Shown: one piece after another, positions 24,967 through 36,661 of the stretch
Layout of the letters: each line of letters opens with the position of its first letter
Numbering within the stretch: the stretch's first letter is position 1
Assembly (NCBI GenBank): GCA_017893485.1
Contig: CM030364.1
Coordinates: 45,374,754-45,438,753 of the forward strand
Source: Hemerocallis citrina
Lineage: Eukaryota > Streptophyta > Magnoliopsida > Asparagales > Asphodelaceae
Reading direction: 5' to 3'
Length of the DNA stretch: 64,000 nucleotides
Notes under the pieces: generated by a model
What the model saw: the letters and a program-made list of their open reading frames with translations, nothing else
The model's database searches: none
Told to the model about the DNA's origin: nothing
Made by a program: the position numbers and the translations under genes

Positions 24967-26408
24967 TGTTGATTCTTAGTTTTGATGACTACAACGCAAT
25001 ACAAAGTTTGTCTATCACATCTCTTGCAGAGTGTATCACAGTCAATACCATGGTGAAATACACAAAGGCAAAACAATCCAATGAAGCTTTCAAGAGTAAT
25101 TGATCAACCCATAAATATTTAAGCTCAAGCCACATTGATCAAGCAAGCTTCAAGACAAAAAGACAAAGGCTCAAGCTCAAGTCAAAGACTCAAGTTCAAG
25201 ACAAGATTCAAGTGCTTCAAATGTTTTGTAAAAAGTGTCTTGTAATATTGTAATTTTCATTCTTTGAGTCTTAGAAACTTGTAATAGCCTTGTCACACAC
25301 ACACTCACACATACTTTAAATAATCTGAGTGTTTTACAAAATTAAAAGGTCAAAACAAGCCTGAATAAGTTCAACTGTTGAGTACCAGTCGACCTTTCCT
25401 TGCAACCACTCGACTGTCATAGTACGAAACTGTCTGAACTCATACAAGCTCTGACCAGTCGACTCATTATGGCAACCCAATCGAATGTTCAAACTGTTTC
25501 AATAGTTTTCTGATTTTAAAACTTGTTTTTCAAAATCAAATCTTTTTACTGCCGTTGTATGGCAGTTGGGATTCAACCTCCTAGCGTTCAAACATCTCTA
25601 ACTCTATAAAAAGAGTATAGAGGTCATTTGGCAAAGGTTCACAACATTTCCAAGCATTTCTTTAAGTTTCAAGCTTTTCGTTTTCAACAAGAACAAGTCT
25701 TTCAAAAGCATACAAACTCTAAGTCTTGGTTCTCTGAAATTCAGTCTAGTATAACATCGAATTCATTTTAGACTGATTTCAGAGGTTAACCTAATAGCCA
25801 CTATACAAAAACACAAATCACAAACAAGGCTATAGGTTATTGTAAACTCCTTTTGTTGTTGTTTTTCACTCTCGGGTTGTGAGAGTTGTCCTCTCGGTTG
25901 GAGAGTAGGGCTCTTAGTTGTAGAGTCGGTTTTTCACTCTTGGGTGTAGAGTGGGTTTGCTCTCTCTAGTGGTGAGAGAGGTCTACAGGTTTGGCATAGT
26001 TGTTGTCAAAATACCGTAGGGTATTCTTGTACTTTTTTCAAGAATAGTGGAAAATCTCAAGTGGGTTGCTTGGGGAATGGATGTAGGTCGGGGGGACCGA
26101 ATCAGGATACATCGCTGTGTACTTTGTGATTGACTCTCTGTGGTTGTATTTTCTCAACTTGCAATTTCAATTTTTCTGTGTTTTATTTCAAAAACTTGTC
26201 TGGTAAGTCGATTGGATTTCTGCACTAAGTCGACTGATCAGACTAGTAACTCTTCAATAAGATACTCTTCTACTCTGACGCAACAGTCGACTGCATCTCT
26301 TATTTTAGTCGACTGAACAGTACTAAAAGTTCAAGTTTTGATTTAATTTTTATACAACAATATTCACCCCCCCTCTAATGTTATTTACTTTTCCTACAGG
26401 ATCCAGCA
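24967..26408 (+). repeat. 5' LTR of a SIRE-like Ty1/copia element
   Basis: Begins TGTTGATTCTTAGTTTTGAT and ends in C-rich sequence (ATTCACCCCCCCTCTAATG) followed by ...CCAGCA just before the primer binding site. The length of ~1.4 kb and the pre-PBS C-rich stretch fit the SIRE/Maximus group. It contains several GTCGACTG palindromes and direct repeats of CTCTCGGTTGGAGAGTAGG type near 25860-25990. The exact right end is uncertain by about ten bases (26398 or 26408). No 3' LTR is present in the window. Confidence 0.75.
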
Positions 26409-26410
26409 GT

Positions 26411-26422
26411 TGGTATCAGAGC
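26411..26422 (+). promoter_or_regulatory. Primer binding site (initiator tRNA-Met)
   Basis: TGGTATCAGAGC, complementary to the 3' end of initiator methionine tRNA, directly after the copia LTR and 13 bases before the gag start codon. Confidence 0.92.
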
Positions 26423-26435
26423 CTGGTTGAGTGCA

Positions 26436-27389
26436 ATGGCATCTACTTCAAATGCAAGCCAATACCATGAAGGCCAATCCATACAAAGGCCACCCCTATT
26501 CGATGGAACAAACTATAACTATTGGAAGTGTAGAATGAAGATCTGCCTTCAGTCCATCAACTATGAGATTTGGAACATGACGGAGATAGAATTCATCGCT
26601 CCTACAGTTCCCTATGCACAATGGAACGATGACATGAAAAGCAACACAATGAACAATGCAAAGGCAATGAATGCTTTATTCTGTGCACTTACCAAAGATG
26701 GGTTCAATCGTGTGTCAAATGTAACAACAGCTCATCAAATTTGGCACACACTCGAGGTAACTCATGAAAGTACTAATAAGGTTAAAGAATCTAAGATATC
26801 TGTTCTTGTTCACAGGTTTGAGATGTTCCGTATGAAGGAGAACGAGAATGGGTCGGACATGATAACACGGTTCACGGACATTACAAACTCTCTTGTGGCC
26901 CTTGGAAAGACGTACTCGCAAGCGGAAATGGTGAGGAAAGTTGTTCGTGCCCTAACTCCCGAATGGGAGAAGAAGACCACCACCATAGAAGAAGACAACA
27001 ATTTATTACAACTCTCTCTTGAGAATCTTGTGGGAAATCTTATGGCATATGAAGTACAACTTGAAAAACGCAAAAAGGATCTAAAACCTCAACAAGCAAA
27101 GAAGAAGACACTCACTTTCAAGGCCATGTCGAACTCCGAAGATGAAGAAGAAGATGTAGAAGAGATAGCCATGTTCACTAGAAAGTTCATGAAGTTTCTT
27201 AGAAAAAGTAAATTTAATTCCAAATTTAAAGATACTAATGAACTTTCCACTTGTTTCAAGTGCAACAAAACAGGTCATATGAAGAAGGATTGTCCACTAG
27301 AAAATGCCAAATCAAAAGGAAAGGCTCCTAACTTAAAGAAGGACAAGTACACAAAGAACAAGTATATGAAAAACAAGAAGGCATATTAA
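26436..27389 (+). CDS. Copia gag polyprotein segment (capsid and zinc knuckle)
   Basis: From the ATG at 26436 there are 317 codons to a TAA. The N-terminal part begins MASTSNASQ and contains PPLFDGTNYNYWKCRM, the conserved start of copia Gag (DUF4219/UBN2 type). The mid region is helical with LVHRFEMFRMKENE. The C-terminal part has a CCHC zinc knuckle, CFKCNKTGHMKKDC, that binds genomic RNA, and then a lysine-rich tail. The TAA at 27387-27389 interrupts a frame that continues for ~60 codons, so this is a premature stop. Codons upstream of 26436 (from 26427) lack an ATG. Role in intact elements: particle assembly and RNA packaging. Confidence 0.85.
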   Translation: MASTSNASQYHEGQSIQRPPLFDGTNYNYWKCRMKICLQSINYEIWNMTEIEFIAPTVPYAQWNDDMKSNTMNNAKAMNALFCALTKDGFNRVSNVTTAHQIWHTLEVTHESTNKVKESKISVLVHRFEMFRMKENENGSDMITRFTDITNSLVALGKTYSQAEMVRKVVRALTPEWEKKTTTIEEDNNLLQLSLENLVGNLMAYEVQLEKRKKDLKPQQAKKKTLTFKAMSNSEDEEEDVEEIAMFTRKFMKFLRKSKFNSKFKDTNELSTCFKCNKTGHMKKDCPLENAKSKGKAPNLKKDKYTKNKYMKNKKAY

Positions 27390-27571
27390 GCAACTTGGGA
27401 CGATTGCAACTCTTCATCGGAAGAAGAGAATGTGGAGTCAAACAAAATTGCGAACGTATGTTTCATGGCCACACAAAACAAAGTAAGTGATAACTTTGAT
27501 TCAAAAGATTTATTAGATGCTTTCAATGATAGATCTCATGCACACACAAAATTCAAGTCAGCAAAAAACTG
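27390..27571 (+). pseudogene. Continuation of copia gag-pol after a stop, then truncated
   Basis: The same frame resumes after the TAA with an acidic segment (DDCNSSSEEEN) and the motif ANVCFMA seen at the Gag/protease junction of SIRE-type elements. It ends at TGA 27569-27571 and all of pol is absent. The 14 bases GCACACACAAAATT occur at 27540-27553 and again at 27582-27595, suggesting rearrangement at a short repeat. Confidence 0.7.
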
Positions 27572-28271
27572 AGTAATCCCCTGCACACACAAAATTAAAA
27601 ATTAGAATGAGAGTTCGGTTAATTACAGTCATCGCATTGCATATAAAGACTCTCAATTCGGTGGTGGGGAGTCGCTTGATATTCGCATTCGATTTAGTGG
27701 AAGGGAGTCACCGATACAGAATCACTAGCGGATCAGATATTGGCGACGACCTCTTGATTGGGGTTCGACACTGGATTTGGATTTGGATTTGCTTTGAGAT
27801 TCACATTTGAGAGGACGATGGAGGCTTCTCCAATGAAAAGGAAGCAAAAGGTTTAAGAAAATGGTTTTAGAGATTTGGAGTTAGCGGCTTAAAAACCATA
27901 GGAGAGAGAGAGAGAAAAATTGGAGCTCTTTGGTTTGGGAAATAGAGGGAGCAAACTGATCTGAATTGGAGAGAGAGAAAGAGAGTTAAATAATTAAATA
28001 AATAAAGGAGTTGTTTGGGGGGGGGGGGATTTCTTTTGGGAGCTTAGATCTGGACATTGATTTCCTTACTATTGAAGGAGAGCCACTTGATAGCTTTTCT
28101 TTGTGTTTTATTATATAGACTAGATTTTCCAGTGGGCACATGCCTACGGCACGTCTTCAGAACGATACAGCATATGAAAAGCCTTATAAATAGTAAATCA
28201 ACAATTATGTAGCTCAAGTTTGAATAGTATGACAATAATTACTTGTAAATAAAAGTCCATGTTTCCATACA
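27572..28271. other. Non-coding stretch with GA and poly-G tracts
   Basis: No gene recognised. Contains a GA microsatellite near 27901-27922, a second GAGA tract near 27970, and a run of ~12 G at 28017-28028. A short frame beginning ATGGAGGCTTCTCCAATG at 27819 stops after about 12 codons. The composition resembles an upstream or leader region of a plant gene, but nothing supports a specific one. Confidence 0.3.
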
Positions 28272-28277
28272 AGTGTG

Positions 28278-28344
<67 letters not shown>
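28272..28344. repeat. Compound (GT)n-(AT)n microsatellite
   Basis: GTGTGTGTGTGTGT at 28272-28286 followed by AT dinucleotides to about 28344, where the small LTR element begins. Confidence 0.95.
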
Positions 28345-28349
<5 letters not shown>

Positions 28350-28535
28350 ATTAGGGACAGAAAAATATTCTTTTATTGATTGAATAAACTGAATACAATT
28401 GGCTCTGATATATAGGAGATTTGATTGAATAAACTGAATACAATTAGCTCCGATATATAGGAGAGAATGGAAGACTAAACTGATACATAACCAATATGGG
28501 ACTAAACCAACATCTAATATAATATAATATCTAAC

Positions 28536-29137
<602 letters not shown>

Positions 29138-29489
29138 CTAACACCCCCTCTCAAACTTAAGTTGGTTCAAACAACAAGAGTTTGGAATACTGACGATGTT
29201 CATATGGAAGGAACGGCAAACTGTAATGCAGAAATGGCGCTTGATGGCACATGTGACGGAATTGAGAAGTAGAGTGTTGCGCAAGAAAGTAGTAGTGGCG
29301 CACTGTTGAGATCTCACCGTGAACGGTGGCGGGATCTCCTTATCCTGATCTGTGATCGGATCTCACCCCTGACTTGAGACATAGTCGATGATGGGATCTT
29401 ACCCCAGTCTTGAGAATTGTCGATAATGGTGGGATATCATCCCTGAACTGAGAACTGGATGCTGATAACACCCCTCTCAAACTCACAAT

Positions 29490-29700
29490 CGATAAACCAG
29501 AGTAAGTTGACGACCTAGATGTAGAAGCACAAAAAACGATCGATCAACCGGAGTGAGTTAATGATCACAATCGATCAACCGGAGTGAGTTGACGATCTGG
29601 ATATAGAAGAACAAGAAACGATTGATCAACCGGAGTAAGTTGACGATCACAATCGATCAACCGGAGTGAGTTGACGATCTAGATGTAGAAGCAAAAGAAC
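29490..29700. repeat. Tandem repeats around GATCAACCGGAGTGAGTT
   Basis: Five imperfect copies of CGATCAACCGGAGTGAGTTGACGATC alternate with a spacer GATGTAGAAGCACAAGAAACG, giving alternating short and long intervals inside the small LTR element. Confidence 0.85.
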
Positions 29701-30647
29701 CTACAATAAAGTTGTTGTTATTGTTGTTGTTTTGTTTTGTTTTGTTTTGTTCTGTTTTGTTTTGTTTTTTTTTGTTTTTTTTTGTGGTAAACTTCTCAAA
29801 GTATGATACCATATTCTCAAAATCCAAAATAAAAATACCAATTATCTTTTAAAGGACTGATCTTTTGCTTTCTTCCCAAAATCTGAAAATGGCGCCAGCC
29901 CGTTCCCTATTTCTAATCCCCGAAATAGAAGGGATCACCAAAATCTGACGTGGTAGGGACGGCGGCAGGCAGAGGTTGAAGAAGATGATCGGAGGTCGAC
30001 AACGGTGGTCGAGCTCGACGAGAGCAGCTCGACGGGGGATGAGGACTGACTTGCGATGGTGATGAGGATGGTCGGGATGACGACGGTGGCGATGTCGATG
30101 GTGAAGACCAGGGAAAAGGGCGATGAAGGGATGACGATGATCTGGCACGGACGGTGGTGGATCTTAGGTTGCAGAATGTGTACTTGAAGGCATGGATTGG
30201 GGATTTGAGAGAGGAGCATGGTAAATCTAGTAATGGAAGAAGGGAAGACGGAAAGGAAGTAAAGGAGTTGGGAAGAGGAGGATGCGGCCTCTTTGATGGG
30301 TTTGTTGTTGTTGTTTCCAGTGGGAGGATGTCGGAAGAGGTTGTAGTGATGGTGTCGCCGGAGTAGGGGATGGAAGTTGATGTTGTTGTTGATGATGGCG
30401 GCCAGGGTTTGGTAGAGGTAGTTGATGATGGCTAGGGTTTTGGATCTTGTTGTTTCATGACAGCTAGGGTTTTTAGGATTTTGTTGTTAGATGGTGGCTA
30501 GGGTTTTGGTGGAGATTAAGGTTTTGATCAAGATCAGGAGAGGAATGTCGGGAGGTGGAGTGATACTGATGAAGACGAGAACCATCCCACCTCGATGATG
30601 AGAATCAAATTAGTATACTCCTTATAGGACGATAGGCTCTGATACCA

Positions 30648-30792
30648 TGTGAGGATTTGGGAAAGGAAAATATTCTTTTATTGATTGAATAAACTAAATA
30701 TAATTGGCTCTTATATATAGGAGAGAATGGAAGACTAAACTGATACATAACCAATATGGGACTAAACCAATATCTAATCTAATATAATATCT

Positions 30793-30796
<4 letters not shown>
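30648..30796 (-). repeat. 149 bp LTR (5' LTR of small element)
   Basis: On the minus strand it reads TGTTAGATATT...AAATCCTCACA. It matches 28350-28535 of the left LTR, which carries an extra ~48-base tandem duplication (TTGATTGAATAAACTGAATAC twice). An AT tract separates it from the large TIR transposon starting at 30864. Confidence 0.85.
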
Positions 30797-30863
<67 letters not shown>

Positions 30864-30866
<3 letters not shown>

Positions 30867-33700
30867 CGTTCTTCGGTTGCAAACGGGCCTGAACGGGTCG
30901 GTTTGCACGGACCCGTGCGAACTTCGGTCTGGACCGTTGGATCAAAGATCCAACGGTCTAGATTTTTTTTATAAAATCTTGCCTTAACCCGTCGTTGGCA
31001 AGAACGGGTTAAGGCAAAATTTTATTTAAAAAAATGACCTTAACCCGTTATTCCCAAGAACGGGTTAAGGCTATATTTTTTCATTTTCGTCGACATACAG
31101 TTCGTCTTCTTTCTTCTATCCCAACTCCAACGACGAACCCAAACCCAACGACGGAAAAAAAAACCCTAAAAATTTCTAGCTCCGACGATCGAAACCCTCG
31201 AACTCTCTCTTCTCTCCCCACTCCGAAGATCGAAACCCTCGAACTCCGATGATCGAAACCCTAGCTTCTCTTCCCTTCTTCGACATGAATTTGGAACCCT
31301 AGTTCTCTTCCAAAACCGTTTCCTTGGCTTGATTTCGACTTATTCCGTAAGGTATACACTATTTCTTTACCCCAATAATCTACATTTGTAATTTTTTGAT
31401 TGAATTTGTGTGTAGTAATTTATTTAGAAATTTGGGAAAAAATTAAATGTGTTAGTAGATTTTAGATGTAGAATCGGGGAGACTCTCAAGTATATTCAAT
31501 TGCCGAATTATGTTGCTTGCATTAGTAACTTGTAGAATTAGAATTGTATATACAAAATTAGTTAGAAACTTTTCAGTGCGGTTATGGTTGAAAACCCTGC
31601 GAACGACCGTAAAAAAATACGAAACTTTGCGAGTAGGTTTGTCTCACATAGTACAAGCCACACCAACTTGTAGAAGCGAGTTTCGACTCACGGTTCGAGA
31701 GATACGGCCGCGTATCGCTTTCGGTTGGAAAAAACCAAGTATAGCGGTGCACGAGCGTATATCGCAAACCGTGACACGAAACTCGCTTCTACAAGTTCAG
31801 CTAGCTTCCCCTACGTGAATCCGACCAAGTCGGTAAGTTTTATAATTTTCAGATGCCGTTTGCGCGGTTTTCTCAACTTCCTCGCTTTACAAGTTTTAGA
31901 CTTAGAATTTTGTAAGTGCGGGTAGGTTAGAAAACCCTTCAAACGACCTCTAAAAAATACGAAACTTTGCAATTTGGTTGGTGTCACCCACGAGAAGCCA
32001 AACCAACTTGTAGAAGTGAGTTTCGACTCACGGTTCGAGAGATACGGCCGCGTACCGCTTACGGTTGGGAAAAAACCGTGTAAAGCGGTAGACGGCCGTA
32101 TCTCGCGAACCGTGACTCGAAACTCGCCACTACAAATTCAGGTGGCTTGCCCTACGTGAATCCGACCAAGTCGGAAAGTTTTATAATTTTCGGGTGCCGT
32201 TTGCGCGGTTTTCTCAACTTCCTCGCAGTACAAGTTTTAGACTTAGAATTTTCTAAGTGCGAGTAGGTTAGAAAACCCTTCAAACGGCCTCCAAAAAATA
32301 CGAAACTTTGCGGGCTGGTTGGTGTCACCTACAAGAAGTGACCCGAAGTTGTAGAAGTGAATTTTGACTCACGGTCCGAGAGATACGGCCGCGTATCGGT
32401 TTTGGTTGGAAAAAAACTATTATAAAGCGGTATACGGTCGTATCTAGCAAACCGTGAGTCGAAACTTGCTTCTACAAGTTCAGGTGGCTTGCCCTACGTG
32501 AATCCGGCCTAGTCGGAAAGTTTTAAAATTTTCGGGTGCCGTTTGCGCGGTTTTCTCAACTTATTCGCACTACAAGTTTTAAACTTAGAATTTTCTAAGT
32601 GCGGGTAGATTAGAAAACCCTTCAAACGGCCTCCAAAAAATACGAAACTTTGCGATTAGGTTGGTGTCACCTACGAGAAGCCAAAAGAACTTGTAGAAGT
32701 GAGTTTCGACTCACGGTTCGAGATATACGGTCGCGTATCGCTTTCGGTTGAAAAAAACTATTATAAAGCGGTATACGGTCGTATCTCGCAAACCGTGAGT
32801 CGAAACTCGCTTCTACAAGTTCGGGTGGCTTGCCCTATGTGAACCCGACCAATTGGGAAAGTTTTAAAATTTTTGGGTGCCGTTTGCGCGGTTTTCTCAA
32901 CTTCCTCGCATTACAAGTTTTAGCCTTAGAATTTTCTAAGTGCGGGTAGCTTAGAAAACCCTTCAAACGGCCTTCAAAAAATACGAAACTTTGCTGTTTG
33001 GTTGGTGTCACCTACGAGAAGTGAACCGAAGTTGTAGAAGTGAATTTCGACTTACGGTCCGAGAGATACGGCCGCGTATCGGTTTTGCTTGGAAAAAAAC
33101 TATTATAAAGCGGTATACGGTCGTATCTGGCAAACCGTGAGTCGAAACTCGCTTCTACAAGTTCGGGTGGCTTGCCCTACGTGAATCCGGCCTAGTCGGA
33201 ATGATTTAAAATTTTCAGGTGCCGTTTGCGCGGTTTTCTCAACTTATTCGCACTACAAGTTTTAAACTTAGAATTTTCTAAGTGAGAGTAGATTAGAAAA
33301 CCCTTCAAACGGCCTCCAAAAAATACGAAACTTTGCGCTTAGGTTGGTGTCCCCTATGAGAAGCCACCCGAACTTGTAGAAGTGATTTTCGACTCCAGAT
33401 TCGAGAGATACGGCCGCGTATCGCTTTCGGTTGAAAAAAACTATTATAAAGCGGTATACGGTCGTATCTCGCAAACCGTGAGTCGAAACTCGCTTCTACA
33501 AGTTCGGGTGGCTTGCCCTACGTGAACCCGACCTAGACGGAAATTTTTAAAATTTTCGGATGCCGTTTGTGCGGTATTGCTCTATTTCCTCCCATTATAA
33601 GTTTTAGAATTAGAATTTTCTAAGTGCGGGCCGTTTATAAAACACTTCAAACCACCTCCAAAAAATACGAAACTTTTCTCCTTTTCAAGTTGTGGTGGCT
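30864..33700. repeat. Left terminal inverted repeat with six ~341 bp units
   Basis: The outer ~490 bases hold the terminus, a pair of TTAACCCGT...ACGGGTTAA hairpins (30979-31070) and a leader rich in GATCGAAACCCT. From about 31610 six tandem units follow, with ACTTGTAGAAG or its variants at 31666, 32006, 32347, 32689, 33030 and 33372. Every unit has inner dyad symmetry: the ACTTGTAGAAGYGAGTTTCG end returns inverted ~130 bases later, around a GATACGGCCGCGTATCG core. Inverted counterparts make up the right TIR. The last left unit is the most diverged. Confidence 0.9.
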
Positions 33701-33773
33701 TGCGCACTTATAAAAATACCAAATACAATGGTTTAGTACCCCTAACTATTCTCCTCTTCACAGTTTCTTAGGT
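31352..33773 (+). promoter_or_regulatory. Putative leader intron of the transposase inside the TIR
   Basis: A donor-like CGTAAG|GTATAC occurs at 31347-31357, after a pyrimidine-rich, untranslated-looking stretch. Acceptor-like sites lie just before the transposase ATG (TCTTCACAG and TTCTTAG|GT). The same donor occurs inverted at 47161-47170, upstream of the PMD gene, whose own acceptor TTTTTTTGTCAG sits seven bases before its ATG. This suggests that each gene begins in its TIR and splices out the satellite array. Inference from splice sequences only. Confidence 0.4.
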
Positions 33774-36111
33774 ATGGACAGTTTCGAAGGAAGTTCTGTT
33801 GCCGGGGATAAATTTGTTCGTACACAACAACTTGGCGAGTATCTTCCTCATGTTGACGAGCACCTAAAACCGAAGATTGGTATGACATTTTCTACCCTTG
33901 AGGATGCAGAAAAATTTTATTCATCATATTGCAAATGTGCGGGATTCGCTATGCGTAAGGGTGGAAATAAATATAAGGAAAACGACGTAGTGGATAAATC
34001 ATACGTCTGTAATAAAGCTGGGGAGTCACCGAATAGCTATAATGAAACCAGACGAGGTACAACTTCTAGAACTGGTTGCAAAGCTTTCGTCCGTGTGAAA
34101 ATAAACCCACATAGTACTTCACAAAGTAATTCGTGGATTATTTATTCGTTAAATAAAGCACACAATCACGAATTTACTTCACCCGGTAGACGTCACTTGC
34201 TACCTCGAAACCGTGAATTGACTAAGACAGATAAAAATGTAATTGGTCAACTTACCGAGGCTAATGTCCCTGTATGCAAACAAATGCTATTCTTTGAAGG
34301 TGCAAGTGGAGGTAATGAGAAAATTGGATTCACTGAAACCGATGTAAGAAATCTTAGGAGAGACGAGATGGAAGGTTTAAAAGGACACGACGGACAAATG
34401 CTACTTGAGGTTTTTGAATCGAAAAAGGCGACCGATCCCTTATTCTATTTTGATTACCAATGTGACCCCGAAGGGCGATTGACACATTGTGTCTGGGTGG
34501 ACGGTATCGCCAGAAATAATTACAAAGTATTTGCGGATGTTCTCTGCTTTGACGCTACCTACAACACAAACCGATACGGGATGTTGTTCGTACCATTTGT
34601 TGGATTCAACCATCATTGGCAATCAATATTCCTAGGTTGTGGGTTCATCCCCAATGAGAAGACATCCTCATTTGAGTGGTTCTTTGAAAAGTGGCGTGCT
34701 GCAATGCCATATGATCCGATCAACATCGTGACAGATGAGGATCACGGGATAACTTCTGCAATTTCCAAAGTTTTCCCAATCACGTCACATAGATATTGCA
34801 TTTGGCATATTTTGGATAAGCTACCGCATGAAGTTCGAATGTCGAATAACGTTGATGAGTTCAGGGATGCTTTGAAGACTATTATTTATACGGCGGAATT
34901 TAAAACAGAATTCGAACAGAAGTGGAAAAATTTGATCTCTCAGTACAAATTAGAAAATAACAAATGGTTGAAGGAAAAATTTGAGATCCGTGAAAAATGG
35001 GCCCCTGTGTACGCAAGAGACTCATTTTGGGGGGGCATGTTGAGTACCCAACGTAGTGAATCGCTACATTCATCCTTGAAGCACCATACTCATAAAAAGT
35101 ACTCACTACATGAATTTGCTATCATCTTTGACCAACTCTTAGTAAAACAAAGACACGATGAACTTAAAGAAACACATCGTAATCGCGAGGAGCGGCCAAA
35201 ATTGAAGACCGAGTGGGCATTGGAGTCACAAATGGCAGGAACATACACTTTGAAGATTTTCTACAAATTTCAAGAAGAAGTGGTCAAAAGCTTATTACTT
35301 AATGTGAGTTTAATTGCGAGTATGGATACACCGGATAGTGCAGCTTATTCTGTAACAGTTTGTGGAAATTCAGAACCGAGGAGGGTGATTTCTTATTGTA
35401 AAATCAGTAAAATTGCTAAATGCCCTTGTTCCATGTACTACTTCGTAGGCATTCCCTGCAAACATCTACTTGCAGTTATTCGGTTCACAGATCACACCGC
35501 ACTACCCGAACAATATATTTGTAGGCGATGGACCAGGGATCAAATGAGGAGAAGCAGTATACCGGTTCCCAATAATATGGACGACAATTTTGCTTCGCAT
35601 TATTGTGAACTGAGTATGTACTCAAGACATATAGTCGATCTTGGTTGTTCTTCAGAGCGAGGATACAAGTACATGCTCGACCACATGCTGAAGGGAATTG
35701 AAGGCTTTGCTAAGATTGAGTCAGTGAACAGCACACCACACGAAGGTAGCGCACAACCTGAGAGTGGTGGACAAGCACATGCACATGCACATGTAGGTGA
35801 CCCTGTACAGTGCACCACAAAGGGGAGGCCTAAAGGGAAACGGTTGAAGTCGGTAAGAGAAGGTCAAAAAATGAAGAGGCCAAGACTTTGCAGGACATGT
35901 CTTCGTGTCGTAGGCCACGATTCACGGAATTGCCCAAAAAATTTAGCAAGGTATTATATCAGAGATTTGGTATTTGTTAATTGGACTCAAACTTTGTTAT
36001 TTTGGTCAGTACTAACTCATTCTTCTTCCTTTTTTTAGTGGATCGGTGGGCAATGAAGAAGCTCCAAACGCTGTACAGAGTGATGATGACGAAGGCGAAG
36101 GTTCGTGCTAA
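33774..36111 (+). CDS. FAR1-type MULE transposase, two exons
   Basis: Exon 1 33774-35950 and exon 2 36039-36111 give 749 residues; the intron is GT (35951) to a poly-T tract plus AG (36038). Without splicing the frame runs to 36038 with an unlikely hydrophobic end, whereas splicing gives a short acidic tail. N-terminal FAR1/WRKY-GCM1-type zinc-binding domain ~30-135 (FYSSYCKCAGFAMRKG, HNHE). MULE transposase core ~210-440 with candidate DDE residues D260 (CFDATYNTNRYG), D321 (IVTDEDHG) and E429 (QRSES). SWIM zinc finger at 550-564 (CPC...IPCKH) and a CCHC knuckle at 706-720 (CRTCLRVVGHDSRNC). All key residues are present. Role: binds TIRs and catalyses cut-and-paste transposition. Domesticated FHY3/FAR1 proteins share this layout, but the TIR context says transposon. 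Confidence 0.9.
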
Positions 36112-36661
36112 GGGGGGCTTTAAGAAATTTATTAATATGTATGTCATATCAAAATTTCAAATTAATCACCGAATAATTGCCGAATTTTATATTGATTCGT
36201 GCAGATTTTTATGAATTTCGACTGGATTGTTAACTTTGTTTTTTTTTTTTCCTGGTATAGGTCCGGAATGAAACAAGTATAACGCGCCAAAATGGAAAGA
36301 CGCAATACCGCGCTGAAAAATTGTGTTATTTTTGGATTGTATATATGTGTGGATAATTGCCGTATGCTTGTTTGGTACAAGTAAATTAATGATGTTTTTA
36401 ATTATAATGTAATTTCTGTATGTCAGTTTATTTTGTGTATTTGTGAACAAAGATATGTTACTATGGATTTTGACCAGGCATTTTGGTTGTGAATGCTTAT
36501 TGCTGTCGGAAAATATGAAATTGGTAGATGTGTACAATTTGGGGAACTCGTTCTGTTTGTGAATTTTGTGTTAACGAAAATTGTCTGCATGCCATGTGAA
36601 CAGATTTTTTATTTGTGTTGGAGATTGTGTATTTTGTGCATAACCAATACTTCACATGTAA
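36112..36661. other. 3' flank of the transposase, no gene seen
   Basis: AT-rich, with poly-T at 36238-36250 and no credible frame. Probably the 3' untranslated region and intergenic sequence. Confidence 0.4.

Noticed and set aside
29849..30219. His/Arg/Ser-rich minus-strand frames near 30 kb
   Set aside because: Low-complexity translation of a G-rich GATGATGG-type stretch inside a non-autonomous LTR element; no homology recognised and no splice support.
31610..33700. Possible CRISPR array or centromeric satellite
   Set aside because: Units are 341 bp, diverged and plant-type, inside a transposon TIR, and mirrored at the other end; neither a CRISPR nor a free satellite array.
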